Shown here piece after piece: positions 11,917 through 25,262 of a stretch of 64,000 bases of DNA. A model generated the notes under the pieces. The model was not told the DNA's origin. It did not search any database and worked only from the letters and a program-made list of their open reading frames with translations. This DNA comes from Euonymus europaeus (taxonomy: Eukaryota; Streptophyta; Magnoliopsida; Celastrales; Celastraceae). The stretch lies in contig OY756960.1 of NCBI GenBank assembly GCA_963580455.1, positions 8,990,001 through 9,054,000 on the forward strand, in the 5' to 3' direction. Position 1 is the stretch's first letter; the number at the start of each line of letters is the position of its first letter. Both the position numbers and the translations under genes were made by a program.

Positions 11917-14005
11917 AAAATTTGACATAGAAGAACAATAAAATGTGTACACCGAGCAACTTTGATGGTCCGAAGTTGCTCAAATCTATCCATGGAGGAG
12001 CTTTTTACGGTTTTTGTCCATTTGGCATAGAAAGTTGGTGTTTTGGCATCGAAATAATCTAGGAAGTTATACTCGTAAAATTTGACAAAGAAGAACAATA
12101 AAATGTCTACACCGAGCAACTTTGATGGTCTGAAGTTGCTCAACTCTATATACGGTGGAGCTTTTAACGGTTTTTGTCCATTTTTCGTAGAAAGGTAGTT
12201 TTTTGGCATCGAAATAATCTAGGAAACTTATACTCATAAAATTTGACATAGAAGAAGAATAAAAAGTGTACATCGAGCAACTTTGATGGTCCGAAGTTGC
12301 TCCACTCTATCTATGGAGGAGCTTTTAACGGTTTTTGTCCATTTTTCATAGATATGTGGTGTTTTGGCATCGAAATAATCTAGGAAGCTTATACTCGTAA
12401 AATTTGGCAAAGAAGAACAATAAAAAATGTACACCGAGCAACTTTCATGGTCCGAAGTTGCTCAACTCTATCTATGGAGAAGCTTTTAACGGTTTTTGTC
12501 CATTTGTCATAGAAAGTGGGTGTTTTGGAATCGAAATAATCTAGAAAGCTTATACTCGTAAAATTTGACAAGGAAGAACAATAAAAAATGTACACCGAGC
12601 AACTTTCATGGTCCGAAGTTGCTCAACTCTATCTATGGAGGAGCTTTTAACGGTTTTTGTCCATTTGTCATAGAAAGTTGGTGTTTTGGAATCGAAATAA
12701 TCTTGAAAGTTAAACTCGTAAAATTTGACATAGAAGAACAGTAAAAAGTGTACACCGAGCAACTTTCATGGTCCGAAGTTGCTCAACTCTATCTATGGAG
12801 GAGCTTTTAACGGTTTTTGTCCATTTGGCATAGAAAGTTCGTGTTTTGGCATCGAAATAATCTAGGAAGTTATACTCGTAAAATTTGACAAAGAAGAACA
12901 ATAAAATGTGTACACCGAGCAACTTTGATCGTCTGAATTTGCTCAACTCTATAGACGGTGGAGCTTTTAACGGTTTTTGTCCATTTGTCGTAGAAAGGTA
13001 GTTTTTTGGCATCGAAATAATCTAGGAAGCTTATACTCATAAAATTTGACATAGAAGAAGAATAAAAAGTGTACATCGAGCAACTTTGATGGTCTGAAGT
13101 TGCTCCACTCTATCTATGGAGGAACTTTTAACGGTTTTTGTCCATTTTTCATAGATATGTGGTGTTTTGGCATCGAAATAATCTAGGAAGCTTATACTCG
13201 TAAAATTTGGCAAAGAAGAACAATAAAAAATGTACACCAAGCAACTTTCATGGTCCGAAGTTGCTCAACTCTATCTATGGAGAAGCTTTTAACGGTTTTT
13301 GTCCATTTGTCATAGAAAGTAGGTGTTTTGGAATCGAAATAATCTAGGAAGCTTATACTCGTAAAATTTGACAAGGAAGAACAATAAAAAATGTACACCA
13401 ATCAACTTTCATGGTCCGAAGTTGCTCAACTCTATCTATGGAGGATCTTTTAACGGTTTTTGTCCATTTGTCATAGAAAGTTGGTGTTTTGGAATCGAAA
13501 TAATCTAGGAAGTTAAACTCGTAAAATTTTACATAGAAGAACAATAAAAAGTGTACACCGAGCAACTTTCATGGTCCGAAGTTGCTCAACTCAATCTATG
13601 GAGGAGCTTTTAACGGTTTTTATCCATTTGTCATAGAAAGTTGGTGTTTCGGCATCGAAATAATCTAGGAAGCTTATACTCGTAAAATTTGACAAAGAAG
13701 AACAATAAAAAGTGTACACCGAGCAACTTTCATGGTCCGAAGTTGCTCAACTCTATCTATGGAGATTATTTTAATGGTTTTTGTCCATTGTTCATAGAAA
13801 GGTGGTGTTTTGGCATTGAAGTAATCTACGAAGCCTATACTCGTAAAATTTGACATAGAAGAACAACAAAAAGTGTACACCGAGCAACTTTGATGGTCCG
13901 AAGTTTCTCAACTCTATCTCTGGAGGAGCTTTTAACGGTTTTTGTTCATTTGTCGTAGAAAGGTGGTGTTTTGGCATCGAAATAATCTAGGAAGCTTATA
14001 CTCGA

Positions 14006-14323
14006 AAAATTTGACATAAAAGAACAATAAAAAGTGTATATCGTACAACTTTGATAGTTCGAAATTGCTCAACTCTCTCGATGGAGTTGTTTTTAATAGT
14101 TTTGCCGAATTTCGACTGATATTGTTCTCCTGACAACAAAATAATTTACGAAGCGAATACTAGTAATTTTGGACATAAAGAAACAATAAAAAGTGCATAC
14201 CGAGCAACTTTTGTGGTTCGGAATTGCTCAACACTCCTTATGGAGGAGCTTTTATTGGTTTTCATTATTTGTCGTAGAAAGTTGGTGTTTGGCCATCGAA
14301 ATAATCGAGGAAGTTATGCTCGT
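14006..14323 (+). repeat. Diverged cassette 3 (flavour 1)
   Basis: Flavour 1 with the private change GTTCTCCTGAC in D1. The next monomer begins after AATCGAGGAAGTTATGC. Equivalent positions are 34,548 and 49,953. Confidence 0.9.
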
Positions 14324-15929
14324 AAAATTTGACATAGAAGAACAATAAAATGTGTACACCGAGCAACTTTGATGGTCCGAAGTTGCTCAACTCTATCCAT
14401 GGAGGAGCTTTTAACGGTTTTTGTCCATTTGGCATAGAAAGTTGGTGTTTTGGCATCGAAATAATCTAGGAAGTTATACTCGTAAAATTTGACAAAGAAG
14501 AACAATAAAATGTCTACACCGAGCAACTTTGATGGTCTGAAGTTGCTCAACTCTATATACGGTGGAGCTTTTAACGGTTTTTGTCCATTTGTCGTAGAAA
14601 GGTAGTTTTTTGGCATCGAAATAATCTAGGAAGCTTATACTCATAAAATTTGACATAGAAGAAGAATAAAAAGTGTACATCGAGCAACTTTGATGGTCCG
14701 AAGTTGCTCAACTCTATCTATGGAGGAGCTTTTAACGGTTTTTGTCCATTTTTCATAGATATGTGGTGTTTTGGCATCGAAATAATCTAGGAAGCTTATA
14801 CTCGTAAAATTTGGCAAAGAAGAACAATAAAAAATGTACACCGAGCAACTTTCATGGTCCGAAGTTGCTCAACTCTATCTATGGAGAAGCTTTTAACGGT
14901 TTTTGTCCATTTGTCATAGAAAGTAGGTGTTTTGGAATCGAAATAATCTAGGAAGCTTATACTCGTAAAATTTGACAAGGAAGAACAATAAAAAATGTAC
15001 ACCGAGCAACTTTCATGGTCCGAAGTTGCTCAACTCTATCTATGGAGGAGCTTTTAACGGTTTTTGTCCATTTGTCATAGAAAGTTGGTGTTTTGGAATC
15101 GAAATAATCTTGGAAGTTAAACTCGTAAAATTTGACATATAAGAACAGTAAAAAGTGTACACCGAGCAACTTTCAAGGTCCGAAGTTGCTCAACTCTATC
15201 TATGGAGGAGCTTTTAACGGTTTTTGTCCATTTGGCATAGAAAGTAGGTGTTTTGGCATCGAAATAATCTAGGAAGTTATACTCGTAAAATTTGACAAAG
15301 AAGAACAATAAAATGTGTACACCGAGCAACTTTGATGGTCTGAAGTTGCTCAACTCTATCTATAGAGGAGCTTTTAACGGTTTTTGTCCATTTGTCATAG
15401 AAAGTTGGTGTTTTGGAATCGAAATAATCTAGGAAGTTAAACTCGTAAAATTTTACATAGAAGAACAATAAAAAGTGTACACCGAGCAACTTTCATGGTC
15501 CGAAGTTGCTCAACTCAATCTATGGAGGAGCTTTTAACGGTTTTTATCCATTTGTCATAGAAAGTTGGTGTTTCGGCATCGAAATAATCTAGGAAGCTTA
15601 AACTCGTAAAATTTGACAAAGAAGAACAATAAAAAGTGTACACCGAGCAACTTTCATGGTCCGAAGTTGCTCAACTCTATCTATGGAGATTATTTTAATG
15701 GTTTTTGTCCATTGTACATAGAAAGGTGGTGTTTTGGCATTGAAGTAATCTACGAAGCCTATACTCGTAAAATTTGACATAGAAGAACAACAAAAAGTGT
15801 ACACCGAGCAACTTTGATGGTCCGAAGTTTCTCAACTCTATCTCTGGAGGAGCTTTTAACGGTTTTTGTTCATTTGTCGTAGAAAGGTGGTGTTTTGGCA
15901 TCGAAATAATCTAGGAAGCTTATACTCGA

Positions 15930-16247
15930 AAAATTTGACATAAAAGAACAATAAAAAGTGTATATCGTACAACTTTGATAGTTCGAAATTGCTCAACTCT
16001 CTCGATGGAGTTGTTTTTAATAGTTTTGCCGAATTTCGACTGATATTGTTCTCTTGACAACAAAATAATTTACGAAGCGAATACTAGTAATTTTGGACAT
16101 AAAGAAACAATAAAAAGTGCATACCGAGCAACTTTTGTGGTTCGGAATTGCTCAACACTCCTTATGGAGGAGCTTTTATTGGTTTTCATTATTTGCCGTA
16201 GAAAGTTGGTGTTTGGGCATCGAAATAATCTAGGAAGTTATACTCGT
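15930..16247 (+). repeat. Diverged cassette 4 (flavour 1)
   Basis: Classic flavour 1. The D2 tail has ATTTGCCGTAG rather than ATTTGTCGTAG. It lies 1,924 bp (12 monomers) from the previous cassette, with equivalents at 36,472 and 51,877. Confidence 0.9.
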
Positions 16248-16891
16248 AAAATTTGACATAGAAGAACAATAAAATGTGTACACCGAGCAACTTTGATGGT
16301 CCGAAGTTGCTCAACTCTATCAACGGAGGAGCTTTTAACGGTTTTTGTCCATTTTTCATAGAAAGTTGGTGTTTTGGCATCGAAATAATCTAGGAAGCTT
16401 ATACTCTTAAAATTTGACATAGAAGAACAATAAAAAGTGTACACCGAGCAACTTCCATGGTCCGAAGTTGCTCAACTCAATCTATGGAGGAGCTTTTAAT
16501 GGTTTTTATCCATTTGTGATAGAAAGTTGGTGTTTCGGCATCGAAATAATCTAGGAAGCTTATACTCGTAAAATTTGACAAAGAAGAACAATAAAAAGTG
16601 TACATCGAGCAACTTTCATGGTCCGAAGTTGCTCAACTCTATCTATGGAGATTATTTTATTGGTTTTTGTCCATTTTTCATAGAAAGGTGGTGTTTTGGC
16701 ACTGAAGTAATCTACGAAGCCTATACTCGTAAAATTTGACATAGAAGAACAACAAAAAGTTTATACCGAGCAACTTTGATGGTCCGAAGTTTCTCAAATC
16801 TATCTATGGAGGAGCTTTTAACGGTTTTTGTTCATTTGTCATAGAAAGGTGGTGTTTTGGCATCGAAATAATCGAGGAAGCTTATACTCAA

Positions 16892-17208
16892 AAAATTTGA
16901 CATAGAATAACAATAAAAAGTGTATATCGTGCGACTTTGATGGTTCGAAATTGCTCAACTCTCTCGATTGAGTTGTTTTTAGTAGTTTTGCCGAATTTAG
17001 ACCGATATTGTTGTCTTGCAACAAAACAATTTTCAAAGCGAATACTTGTAATTTTGGACATAAAGAAACAATAAAAAGTGCGTACCGAGCAACTTTCGTG
17101 GTTCGGAGTTGCTCCACTCTCCTTATGGAGGAGCTTTTATAGATTTTCATTATTTGTCGTAGAAAGTTGGTGTTTTGGCATAGAAATAATCTAGGAAGTT
17201 ATACTCGT
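16892..17208 (+). repeat. Diverged cassette 5 (flavour 2)
   Basis: Flavour 2: CGTGCGACTTTGATGG, CTCGATTGAGTTG, CCGAATTTAGACCG, TTGTCTTGCAAC (one base shorter) and D2 with GTGCGTACCGAGC, TTCGGAGTTGCTCC and TATAGATTTTC. It lies 962 bp (6 monomers) after a flavour 1 copy, as in units 2 and 3. Confidence 0.9.
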
Positions 17209-20200
17209 AAAATTTAACATAGAAGAACAGTAAAAAGTGTACACCGAGCAACTTTCATGGTCCGAAGTTGCTCAACTCTATCTATGGAGGAGCTTTTAAC
17301 GGTTTTTGTCCATTTGGCATAGAAATGTGGTGTTTTGGCATCGAAATAATCTAGGAAGCTTATACTCGTAAAATTTGACAAGGAAGAAGAATAAAAAGTG
17401 TACACCGAGCAACTTTGATAGTCCGAAGTTGCTCAACTCTATCTATGGAGGAGTTTTTAACTGTTACTATCCATTTGTCATAGAAAGGTGGTGTTTTGGC
17501 ATCGAAATTATCTAGGAAGCTTATACTCATAAAATTTGACATTGAAGAACAATAAAAAGTGTACACCGAGCAACTTTCATGGTCCGAAGTTGCTCAACTC
17601 TATCTATGGAGGAGCTTTTAACGGTTTTTGTCCATTTGTCATAGAAAGTTGGTGTTTTGGAATCGAAATAATCTTGGAAGTTAAACTCGTAAAATTTGAC
17701 ATAGAAGAACAGTAAAAAGTGTACACCGAGCAACTTTCATGGTCCGAAGTTGCTCAACTCTATCTATGGAGGAGCTTTTAACGGTTTTTGTCCATTTGGC
17801 ATAGAAAGTTCGTGTTTTGGCATCGAAATAATCTAGGAAGTTATACTCGTAAAATTTGACAAAGAAGAACAATAAAATGTGTACACCGAGCAACTTTGAT
17901 GGTCTGAATTTGCTCAACTCTATAGACGGTGGAGCTTTTAACGGTTTTTGTCCATTTGTCGTAGAAAGGTAGTTTTTTGGCATCGAAATAATCTAGGAAG
18001 CTTATACTCATAAAATTTGACATAGAAGAAGAATAAAAAGTGTACATCGAGCAACTTTGATGGTCCGAAGTTGCTCCACTCTCTCTATGGAGGAGCTTTT
18101 AACGGTTTTTGTCCATTTTTCATAGATATGTGGTGTTTTGGCGTCGAAATAATCTAGGAAGCTTATACTCGAAAAATTTGGCAAAGAAGAACAATAAAAA
18201 ATGTACACCGAGCAACTTTCATGGTCCGAAGTTGCTCAACTCTATCTATGGAGAAGCTTTTAACGGTTTTTGTCCATTTGTCATAGAAAGTAGCTGTTTT
18301 GGAATCGAAATAATCTAGGAAGCTTATACTCGTAAAATTTGACAAGGAAGAACAATAAAAAATGTACACCGAGCAACTTTCATGGTCCGAAGTTGCTCAA
18401 CTCTATCTATGGAGGAGCTTTTAACGGTTTTTGTCCATTTGTCATAGAAAGTTGGTGTTTTGGAATCGAAATAATCTTGGAAGTTAAACTCGTAAAATTT
18501 GACATAGAAGAACAGTAAAAAGTGTACACCGAGCAACTTTCGTGGTCCGAAGTTGCTCAACTCTATCTATGGAGGAGCTTTTAACGGTTTTTGTCCATTT
18601 GGCATAGAAAGTTCGTGTTTTGGCATCGAAATAATCTAGGAAGTTATACTCGTAAAATTTGACAAAGAAGAACAATAAAATGTGTACACCGAGCAACTTT
18701 GATGGTCTGAATTTGCTCAACTCTATAGACGGTGGAGCTTTTAACGGTTTTTGTCCATTTGTCGTAGAAAGGTTGTTTTTTGGCATCGAAATAATCTAGG
18801 AAGCTTATACTCATAAAATTTGACATAGAAGAAGAATAAAAAGTGTACATCGAGCAACTTTGATGGTCCGAAGTTGCTCCACTCTCTCTATGGAGGAGCT
18901 TTTAACGGTTTTTGTCCATTTGGCATAGAAAGTTCGTGTTTTGGCATCGAAATAATCTAGGAAGTTATACTCGTAAAATTTGACAAAGAAGAACAATAAA
19001 ATGTGTACACCGAGCAACTTTGATGGTCTGAATTTGCTCAACTCTATAGACGGTGGAGCTTTTAACGGTTTTTGTCCATTTGTCGTAGAAAGGTAGTTTT
19101 TTGGCATCGAAATAATCTAGGAAGCTTATACTCATAAAATTTGACATAGAAGAAGAATAAAAAGTGTACATCGAGCAACTTTGATGGTCCGAAGTTGCTC
19201 CACTCTCTCTATGGAGGAGCTTTTAACGGTTTTTGTCCATTTTTCATAGATATGTGGTGTTTTGGCATCGAAATAATCTAGGAAGCTTATACTCGTAAAA
19301 TTTGGCAAAGAAGAACAATAAAAAATGTACACCGAGCAACTTTCATGGTCCGAAGTTGCTCAACTCTATCTATGGAGGAGCTTTTAACGGTTTTTGTCCA
19401 TTTGTCATAGAAAGTTGGTGTTTTGGAATCGAAATAATCTAGGAAGTTAAACTCGTAAAATTTTACATAGAAGAACAATAAAAAGTGTACACCGAGCAAC
19501 TTTCATGGTCCGAAGTTGCTCAACTCAATCTATGGAGGAGCTTTTAACGGTTTTTATCCATTTGTCATAGAAAGTTGGTGTTTCGGCATCGAAATAATCT
19601 AGGAAGCTTATACTCGTAAAATTTGACAAAGAAGAACAATAAAAAGTGTACACCGAGCAACTTTCATGGTCCGAAGTTGCTCAACTCTATCTATGGAGAT
19701 TGTTTTAATGGTTTTTGTCCATTTTTCATAGAAAGGTGGTGTTTTGGCATTGAAGTAATCTACGAAGCCTATACTCGTAAAATTTGACATAGAAGAACAA
19801 CAAAAAGTGTACACCGAGCAACTTTGATGGTCCGAAGTTTCTCAACTCTATCTCTGGAGGAGCTTTTAACGGTTTTTGTTCATTTGTCGTAGAAAGGTGG
19901 TGTTTTGGCATCCAAATAATCTAGGAAGCTTATACTCGAAAAATTTGACATAAAAGAACAATAAAAAGTGTATATCGTACAACTTTGATAGTTCGAAATT
20001 GCTCAACTCTCTCGATGGAGTTGTTTTTAATAGTTTTGCCGGATTTCGACTGATATTGTTCTCTTGACAACAAAATAATTTACGAAGCGAATACTAGTAA
20101 TTTTGGACATAAAGAAACAATAAAAAGTGCGTACCGAGCAACTTTCGTGGTTCGGAGTTGCTCCACTCTCCTTATGAAGGAGCTTTTATAGATTTTCATA

Positions 20201-20257
20201 ATTTGTCGTAGAAAGTTGGTGTTTTGGCATAGAAATAATCTAGGAAGTTATACTCGT
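17209..20257. repeat. 3,049-bp segment present in units 1 and 3, absent from unit 2
   Basis: This 19-monomer segment lies between two cassette ends (17,208 and 20,257). Its counterpart is 55,399-58,447, at offset 38,190. In unit 2 the sequence passes directly from the cassette ending at 37,750 to the material that follows 20,257 here. Inside, a D-E monomer pair is tandemly repeated with a 321-bp step (about 18,660 and 18,980), a feature shared with the counterpart. Exact breakpoints cannot be fixed because the flanks are themselves copies. Confidence 0.85.
19940..20257 (+). repeat. Diverged cassette 6 (chimera: D1 flavour 1, D2 flavour 2)
   Basis: D1 is flavour 1 (with GCCGGATTTCG), but D2 is flavour 2 (GTGCGTACCGAGC, GGAGTTGCTCC, TATAGATTTTC, with ATGAAGGAGC). 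The switch lies between about 20,064 and 20,130. The same chimera is found at 58,130, so it arose before that segment was copied. Confidence 0.88.
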
Positions 20258-22827
20258 AAAATTTAACATAGAAGAACAGTAAAAAGTGTACACCGAGCAA
20301 CTTTCATGGTCCGAAGTTGCTCAACTCTATCTATGGAGGAGCTTTTAACGGTTTTTGTCCATTTGGCATAGAAATGTGGTGTTTTGGCATCGAAATAATC
20401 TAGGAAGCTTATACTCGTAAAATTTGACAAGGAAGAAGAATAAAAAGTGTACACCGAGCAACTTTGATAGTCCGAAGTTGCTCAACTCTATCTATGGAGG
20501 AGTTTTTAACTGTTACTATCCATTTGTCATAGAAAGGTGGTGTTTTGGCATCGAAATTATCTAGGAAGCTTATACTCATAAAATTTGACATTGAAAAACA
20601 ATAAAAAGTGTACACCGAGCAACATTCATGGTCCGAAGTTGCTCAACTCTATCTATGGAGGAGCTTTTAACGATTTTTGTCCATTTGGCATAGAAAGTTG
20701 GTGTTTTGGAATCGAAATAATCTAGGAAGTTAAACAAGTAAAATTTGACATAGAAGAACAGTAAAAAGTGTACACCGAGCAACTTTCATGGTCCGAAGTT
20801 GCTCAACTCTATCTATGGAGGAGCTTTTAACGGTTTTTGTCCATTTGGCATAGAAAGTTGGTGTTTTGGCATCGAAATAATCTAGGAAGTTATACTCGGA
20901 AAATTTGACAAAGAAGAACAATAAAATGTGTACAGCGAGCAACTTTGATGGTCTGAAGTTGCTCAACTCTATATACGGTGGAGCTTTTAACGGTTTTTGT
21001 CCATTTGTCGTAGAAAGGTAGTTTTTTGGCATCGAAATAATCTAGGAAGCTTATACTCATAAAATTTGACATAGAAGAAGAATAAAAAGTGTACATCGAG
21101 CAACTTTGATGGTCCGAAGTTGCTCAACTCTATCTATGGAGGAGCTTTTGACGGTTTTTGTCCATTTTTCATAGATATGTGGTGTTTTGGCATCGAAATA
21201 ATCTAGGAAGCTTATACTCGTAAAATTTGGCAAAGAAGAACAATAAAAAATGTACACCGAGCAACTTTCATGGTCCGAAGTTGCTCAGCTCTATCTATGG
21301 AGAAGCTTTTAACGGTTTTTGTCCATTTGTCATAGAAAGTAGGTGTTTTGGAATCGAAATAATCTAGGAAGCTTATACTCGTAAAATTTGACAAGGAAGA
21401 ACAATAAAAAATGTACACCGAGCAACTTTCATGGTCTGAAGTTGCTCAACTCTATCTATGGAGGAGCTTTTAACGGTTTTTGTCCATTTGTCATAGAAAG
21501 TTGGTGTTTTGGAATCGAAATAATCTAGGAAGTTAAACTCGTAAAATTTGACATAGAAGAACAGTAAAAAGTGTACACCGAGCAACTTTCATGGTCCGAA
21601 GTTGCTCAACTCTATCTATGGAGGAGCTTTTAACGGATTTTGTCCATTTGGCATAGAAAGTTGGTGTTTTGGCATCGAAATAATCTAGGAAGTTATACTC
21701 GTAAAATTTGACAAAGAAGAACAATAAAATGTGTACACCGAGCAACTTTGATGGTCTGAAGTTGCTCAACTCTATATACGGTGGAGCTTTTAACGGTTTT
21801 TGTCCATTTGTCTTAGAAATGTAGTTTTTTGGCATCGAAATAATCTAGGAAGCTTATACTCATAAAATTTGACATAGAAGAAGAATAAAAAGTGTACATC
21901 GAGCAACTTTGATGGTCCGAAGTTGCTCAACTCTATCTATGGAGGAGTTTTAACGGTTTTTGTCCATTTTTCATAGATATGTGGTGTTTTGGCATCGAAA
22001 TAATCTAGGAAGCTTATACTCGTAAAATTTGGCAAAAAAGAACAATAAAAAATGTACACCGAGCAACTTTCATGGTCCGAAGTTACTCAACTCTATCTAT
22101 GGAGAAGCTTTTAACGGTTTTTGTCCATTTGTCATAGAAAGTAGGTGTTTTGGAATCGAAATAATCTAGGAAGCTTATACTCGTAAAATTTAACAAGGAA
22201 GAACAATAAAAAATGTACACCGAGCAACTTTCATGGTCCGAAGTTGCTCAACTCTATCTATGGAGGAGCTTTTAACGGTTTTTGTCCATTTGTCATAGAA
22301 AGTTGGTGTTTTGGAATCGAAATAATCTAGGAAGTTAAACTCGTAAAATTTTACATAGAAGAACAATAAAAAGTGTACACCGAGCAACTTTCATGGTCCG
22401 AAGTTGCTCAACTCAATCTATGGAGGAGCTTTTAACGGTTTTTATCCATTTGTCATAGAAAGTTGGTGTTTCGGCATCGAAATAATCTAGGAAGCTTATA
22501 CTCGTAAAATTTGACAAAGAAGAACAATAAAAAGTGTACACCGAGCAACTTTCATGGTCCGAAGTTGCTCAACTCTATCTATGGAGATTATTTTAATGGT
22601 TTTTGTCCATTTTTCATAGAAAGGTGGTGTTTTGGCATTGAAGTAATCTACGAAGCCTATACTCGTAAAATTTGACATAGAAGAACAACAAAAAGTGTAC
22701 ACCGAGCAACTTTGATGGTCCGAAGTTTCTTAACTCTATCTATGGAGGAGCTTTTAACGGTTTTTGTTCATTTGTCGTAGAAAGGTGGTGTTTTGGCATC
22801 GAAATAATCTAGGAAGCTTATGCTCGA

Positions 22828-23145
22828 AAAATTTGACATAAAAGAACAATAAAAAGTGTATATCGTACAACTTTGATAGTTCGAAATTGCTCAACTCTCT
22901 CGATGGAGTTGTTTTTAATAGTTTTGCCGAATTTCGACTGATATTGTTCTCTTGACAACAAAACAATTTACGAAGCGAATACTAGTAATTTTGGACATAA
23001 AGAAACAATAAAAATTGCATACCGAGCAACTTTTGTGGTTTGGAATTGCTCAACACTCCTTATGGAGGAGCTTTTATTGGTTTTCATTATTTGTCGTAGA
23101 AAGTTGGTGTTTGGGCATCGAAATAATCTAGGAAGTTATACTCGT
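22828..23145 (+). repeat. Diverged cassette 7 (flavour 1, variant)
   Basis: Flavour 1 with AAAACAATTTACG, AAAAATTGCATACC and GTGGTTTGGAATTG. These variants are shared with 40,322 and 61,019 and mark the end of each large unit. Confidence 0.9.
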
Positions 23146-23173
23146 AAAATTTGACATAGAAGAACAATAAAAT

Positions 23174-25262
23174 GTGTACACCGAGCAACTTTGATGGTCC
23201 GAAGTTGCTCAACTCTATTAACGGAGGAGCTTTTAACGGTTTTTGTCCATTTTTCATAGAAAGTTGGTGTTTTGGCATCGAAATAATTTAGGAAGCATAT
23301 ACTCTTAAAATTTGACATAGAAGAACAATAAAAAGTGTACACCGAGCAACTTCCATGGTCCGAAGTTGCTCAACTCAATCTATGGAGGAGCTTTTAACGG
23401 TTTTTATCCATTTGTGATAGAAAGTTGGTGTTTCGGCATCGAAATAATCTAGGAAGCTTATATTCGTAAAATTTGACAAAGAAGAACAATAAAATGTGTA
23501 CACCGAGCAACTTTCATGGTCCGAAGTTGCTCAACTCAATCTATGGAGGAGCTTTTAACGGTTTTTATCCATTTGTGATAGAAAGGTGGTGTTTCGGCAT
23601 CGAAATAATCTAGGAAGCTTATATTCGTAAAATTTGACATAAAAGAACAATAAAAAGTGTACACCGAGCAACTTCCATGGTCCGAAGTTGCTCAACTCAA
23701 TCTATGGAGGAGCTTTTAACGGTTTTTGTCCATTTGGCATAGAAAGTTGGTGTTTTGGCATCGAAATAATCTAGGAAGTTATACTCGTAAAATTTGACAA
23801 AGAAGAACAATAAAATGTGTACACCGAGCAACTTTGATGGTCTGAAGTTGCTCAACTCTATATACGGAGGAGCTTTTAACGGTTTTTGTCCATTTGTCGT
23901 AGAAAGGTAGTTTTTTGGCATCGAAATAATCTAGGAAGCTTATACTCATAAAATTTTACATAGAAGAAGAATAAAAAGTGTACATCGAGCAACTTTGATG
24001 GTCCGAAGTTGCTCAACTCTATCTATGGAGGAGCTTTTAACGGTTTTTGTCCATTTTTCATAGATATGTGGTGTTTTGGCTTCGAAATAATCTAGGAAGC
24101 TTATAATCGTAAAATTTGGCAAAGAAGAACAATAAAAAATGTACACCGAGCAACTTTCAGGGTCCGAAGTGGCTCAGCTCTATCTATGGAGAAGCTTTTA
24201 ACGGTTTTTGTCCATTTGTCATAGAAAGTAGGTGTTTTGGAATTGAAATAATCTAGGAAGCTTATACTCGTAAAATTTGACAAGGAAGAACAATAAAAAA
24301 TGTACACCGAGCAACTTTCATGGTCCGAAGTTGCTCAACTCTATCTATGGAGGAGCTTTTAACGGTTTTTGTCCATTTGGCATAGAAAATTGGTGTTTTG
24401 GCATCGAAATAATCTTGCAAGTTATACTCGTAAAATTTGACGTAGAAGAAAAGTAAAAAGTGTACACCGAGCAACTTTCATGGTCCGAAGTTGCTCAACT
24501 CTATCCATGGAGGAGCTTTTAACGGTTTTTGTCCATTTGGCATAGAAAGTTGGTGTTTTGGCATCGAAATAATCTAGGAAGTTATACTCGTAAAATTTGA
24601 CAAAGAAGAACAATAAAATGTCTACACCGAGCAGCTTTGATGGTCTGAAGTTGCTCAACTCTATAGACGGTGGAGCTTTTAACGGTTTTTGTCCATTTAT
24701 CGTAGAAAGGTAGTTTTTTGGCATCGAAATAATCTAGGAAGCTTATAATCATAAAATTTGACATAGAAGAAGAATAAAAAGTGTACATCGAGCAACTTTG
24801 ATGGTCCGAAGTTGCTCAACTCTATCTATGGAGGAGCTTTTAACGGTTTTTGTCCATTTTTCATAGATATGTGGTGTTTTGGCATCGAAATAATCTAGGA
24901 AGCATATACTCGTAAAATTTGGCAAAGAAGAACAATAAAAAATGTACACCGAGCAACTTTCATGGTCCGAAGTTGCTCAACTCTATCTATGGAGAAGCTT
25001 TTAACGGTTTTTGTCCATTTGTCATAGAAAGTAGGTGTTTTGGAATCGAAATAATCTAGGAAGCTTATACTCGTAAAATTTGACAAGGAAGAACAATAAA
25101 AAATGTACACCGAGCAACTTTCATGGTCCGAAGTTGCTCAACTCTATCTATGGAGGAACTTTTAACGGTTTTTGTCCATTTGTCATAGAAAGTTGGTGTT
25201 TTGGAATCGAAATAATCTTGGAAGTTAAACTCGTAAAATTTGACATAGAAGAACAGTAAAAA
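23174..25262. repeat. 2,089-bp composite spacer between units 1 and 2
   Basis: The segment is 13 monomers long. Its first part (to about 24,645) matches 25,263-26,734 at offset 2,089. The rest matches about 27,537-28,150 at offset 2,892. The jump between offsets is 803 bp, exactly one five-monomer unit. The simplest reading is a duplicated start of unit 2 that has since lost one 803-bp unit. The switch is visible at about 24,645, where GGTCTGAAG with ATAGACGG replaces GGTCCGAAG with ATATACGG. Confidence 0.85.

Larger units (their letters stand above)
7450..23173. repeat. Large higher-order unit 1 (rearranged copy, ~15.7 kb)
   Basis: This unit is colinear with unit 2 in three blocks. About 7.45-9.8 kb matches 26.5-28.9 kb (offset 19,097). 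About 11.3-17.5 kb matches 31.8-38.1 kb (offset 20,542). About 20.26-23.17 kb matches 37.75-40.67 kb (offset 17,493, then 17,494 after a one-base difference). The offset changes equal whole numbers of monomers: unit 1 lacks 1,445 bp (9 monomers) between the first two blocks and has an extra 3,049 bp (19 monomers) between the second and third. The left edge is approximate; the right edge is set by colinearity with the unit 2/unit 3 boundary. Confidence 0.8.
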
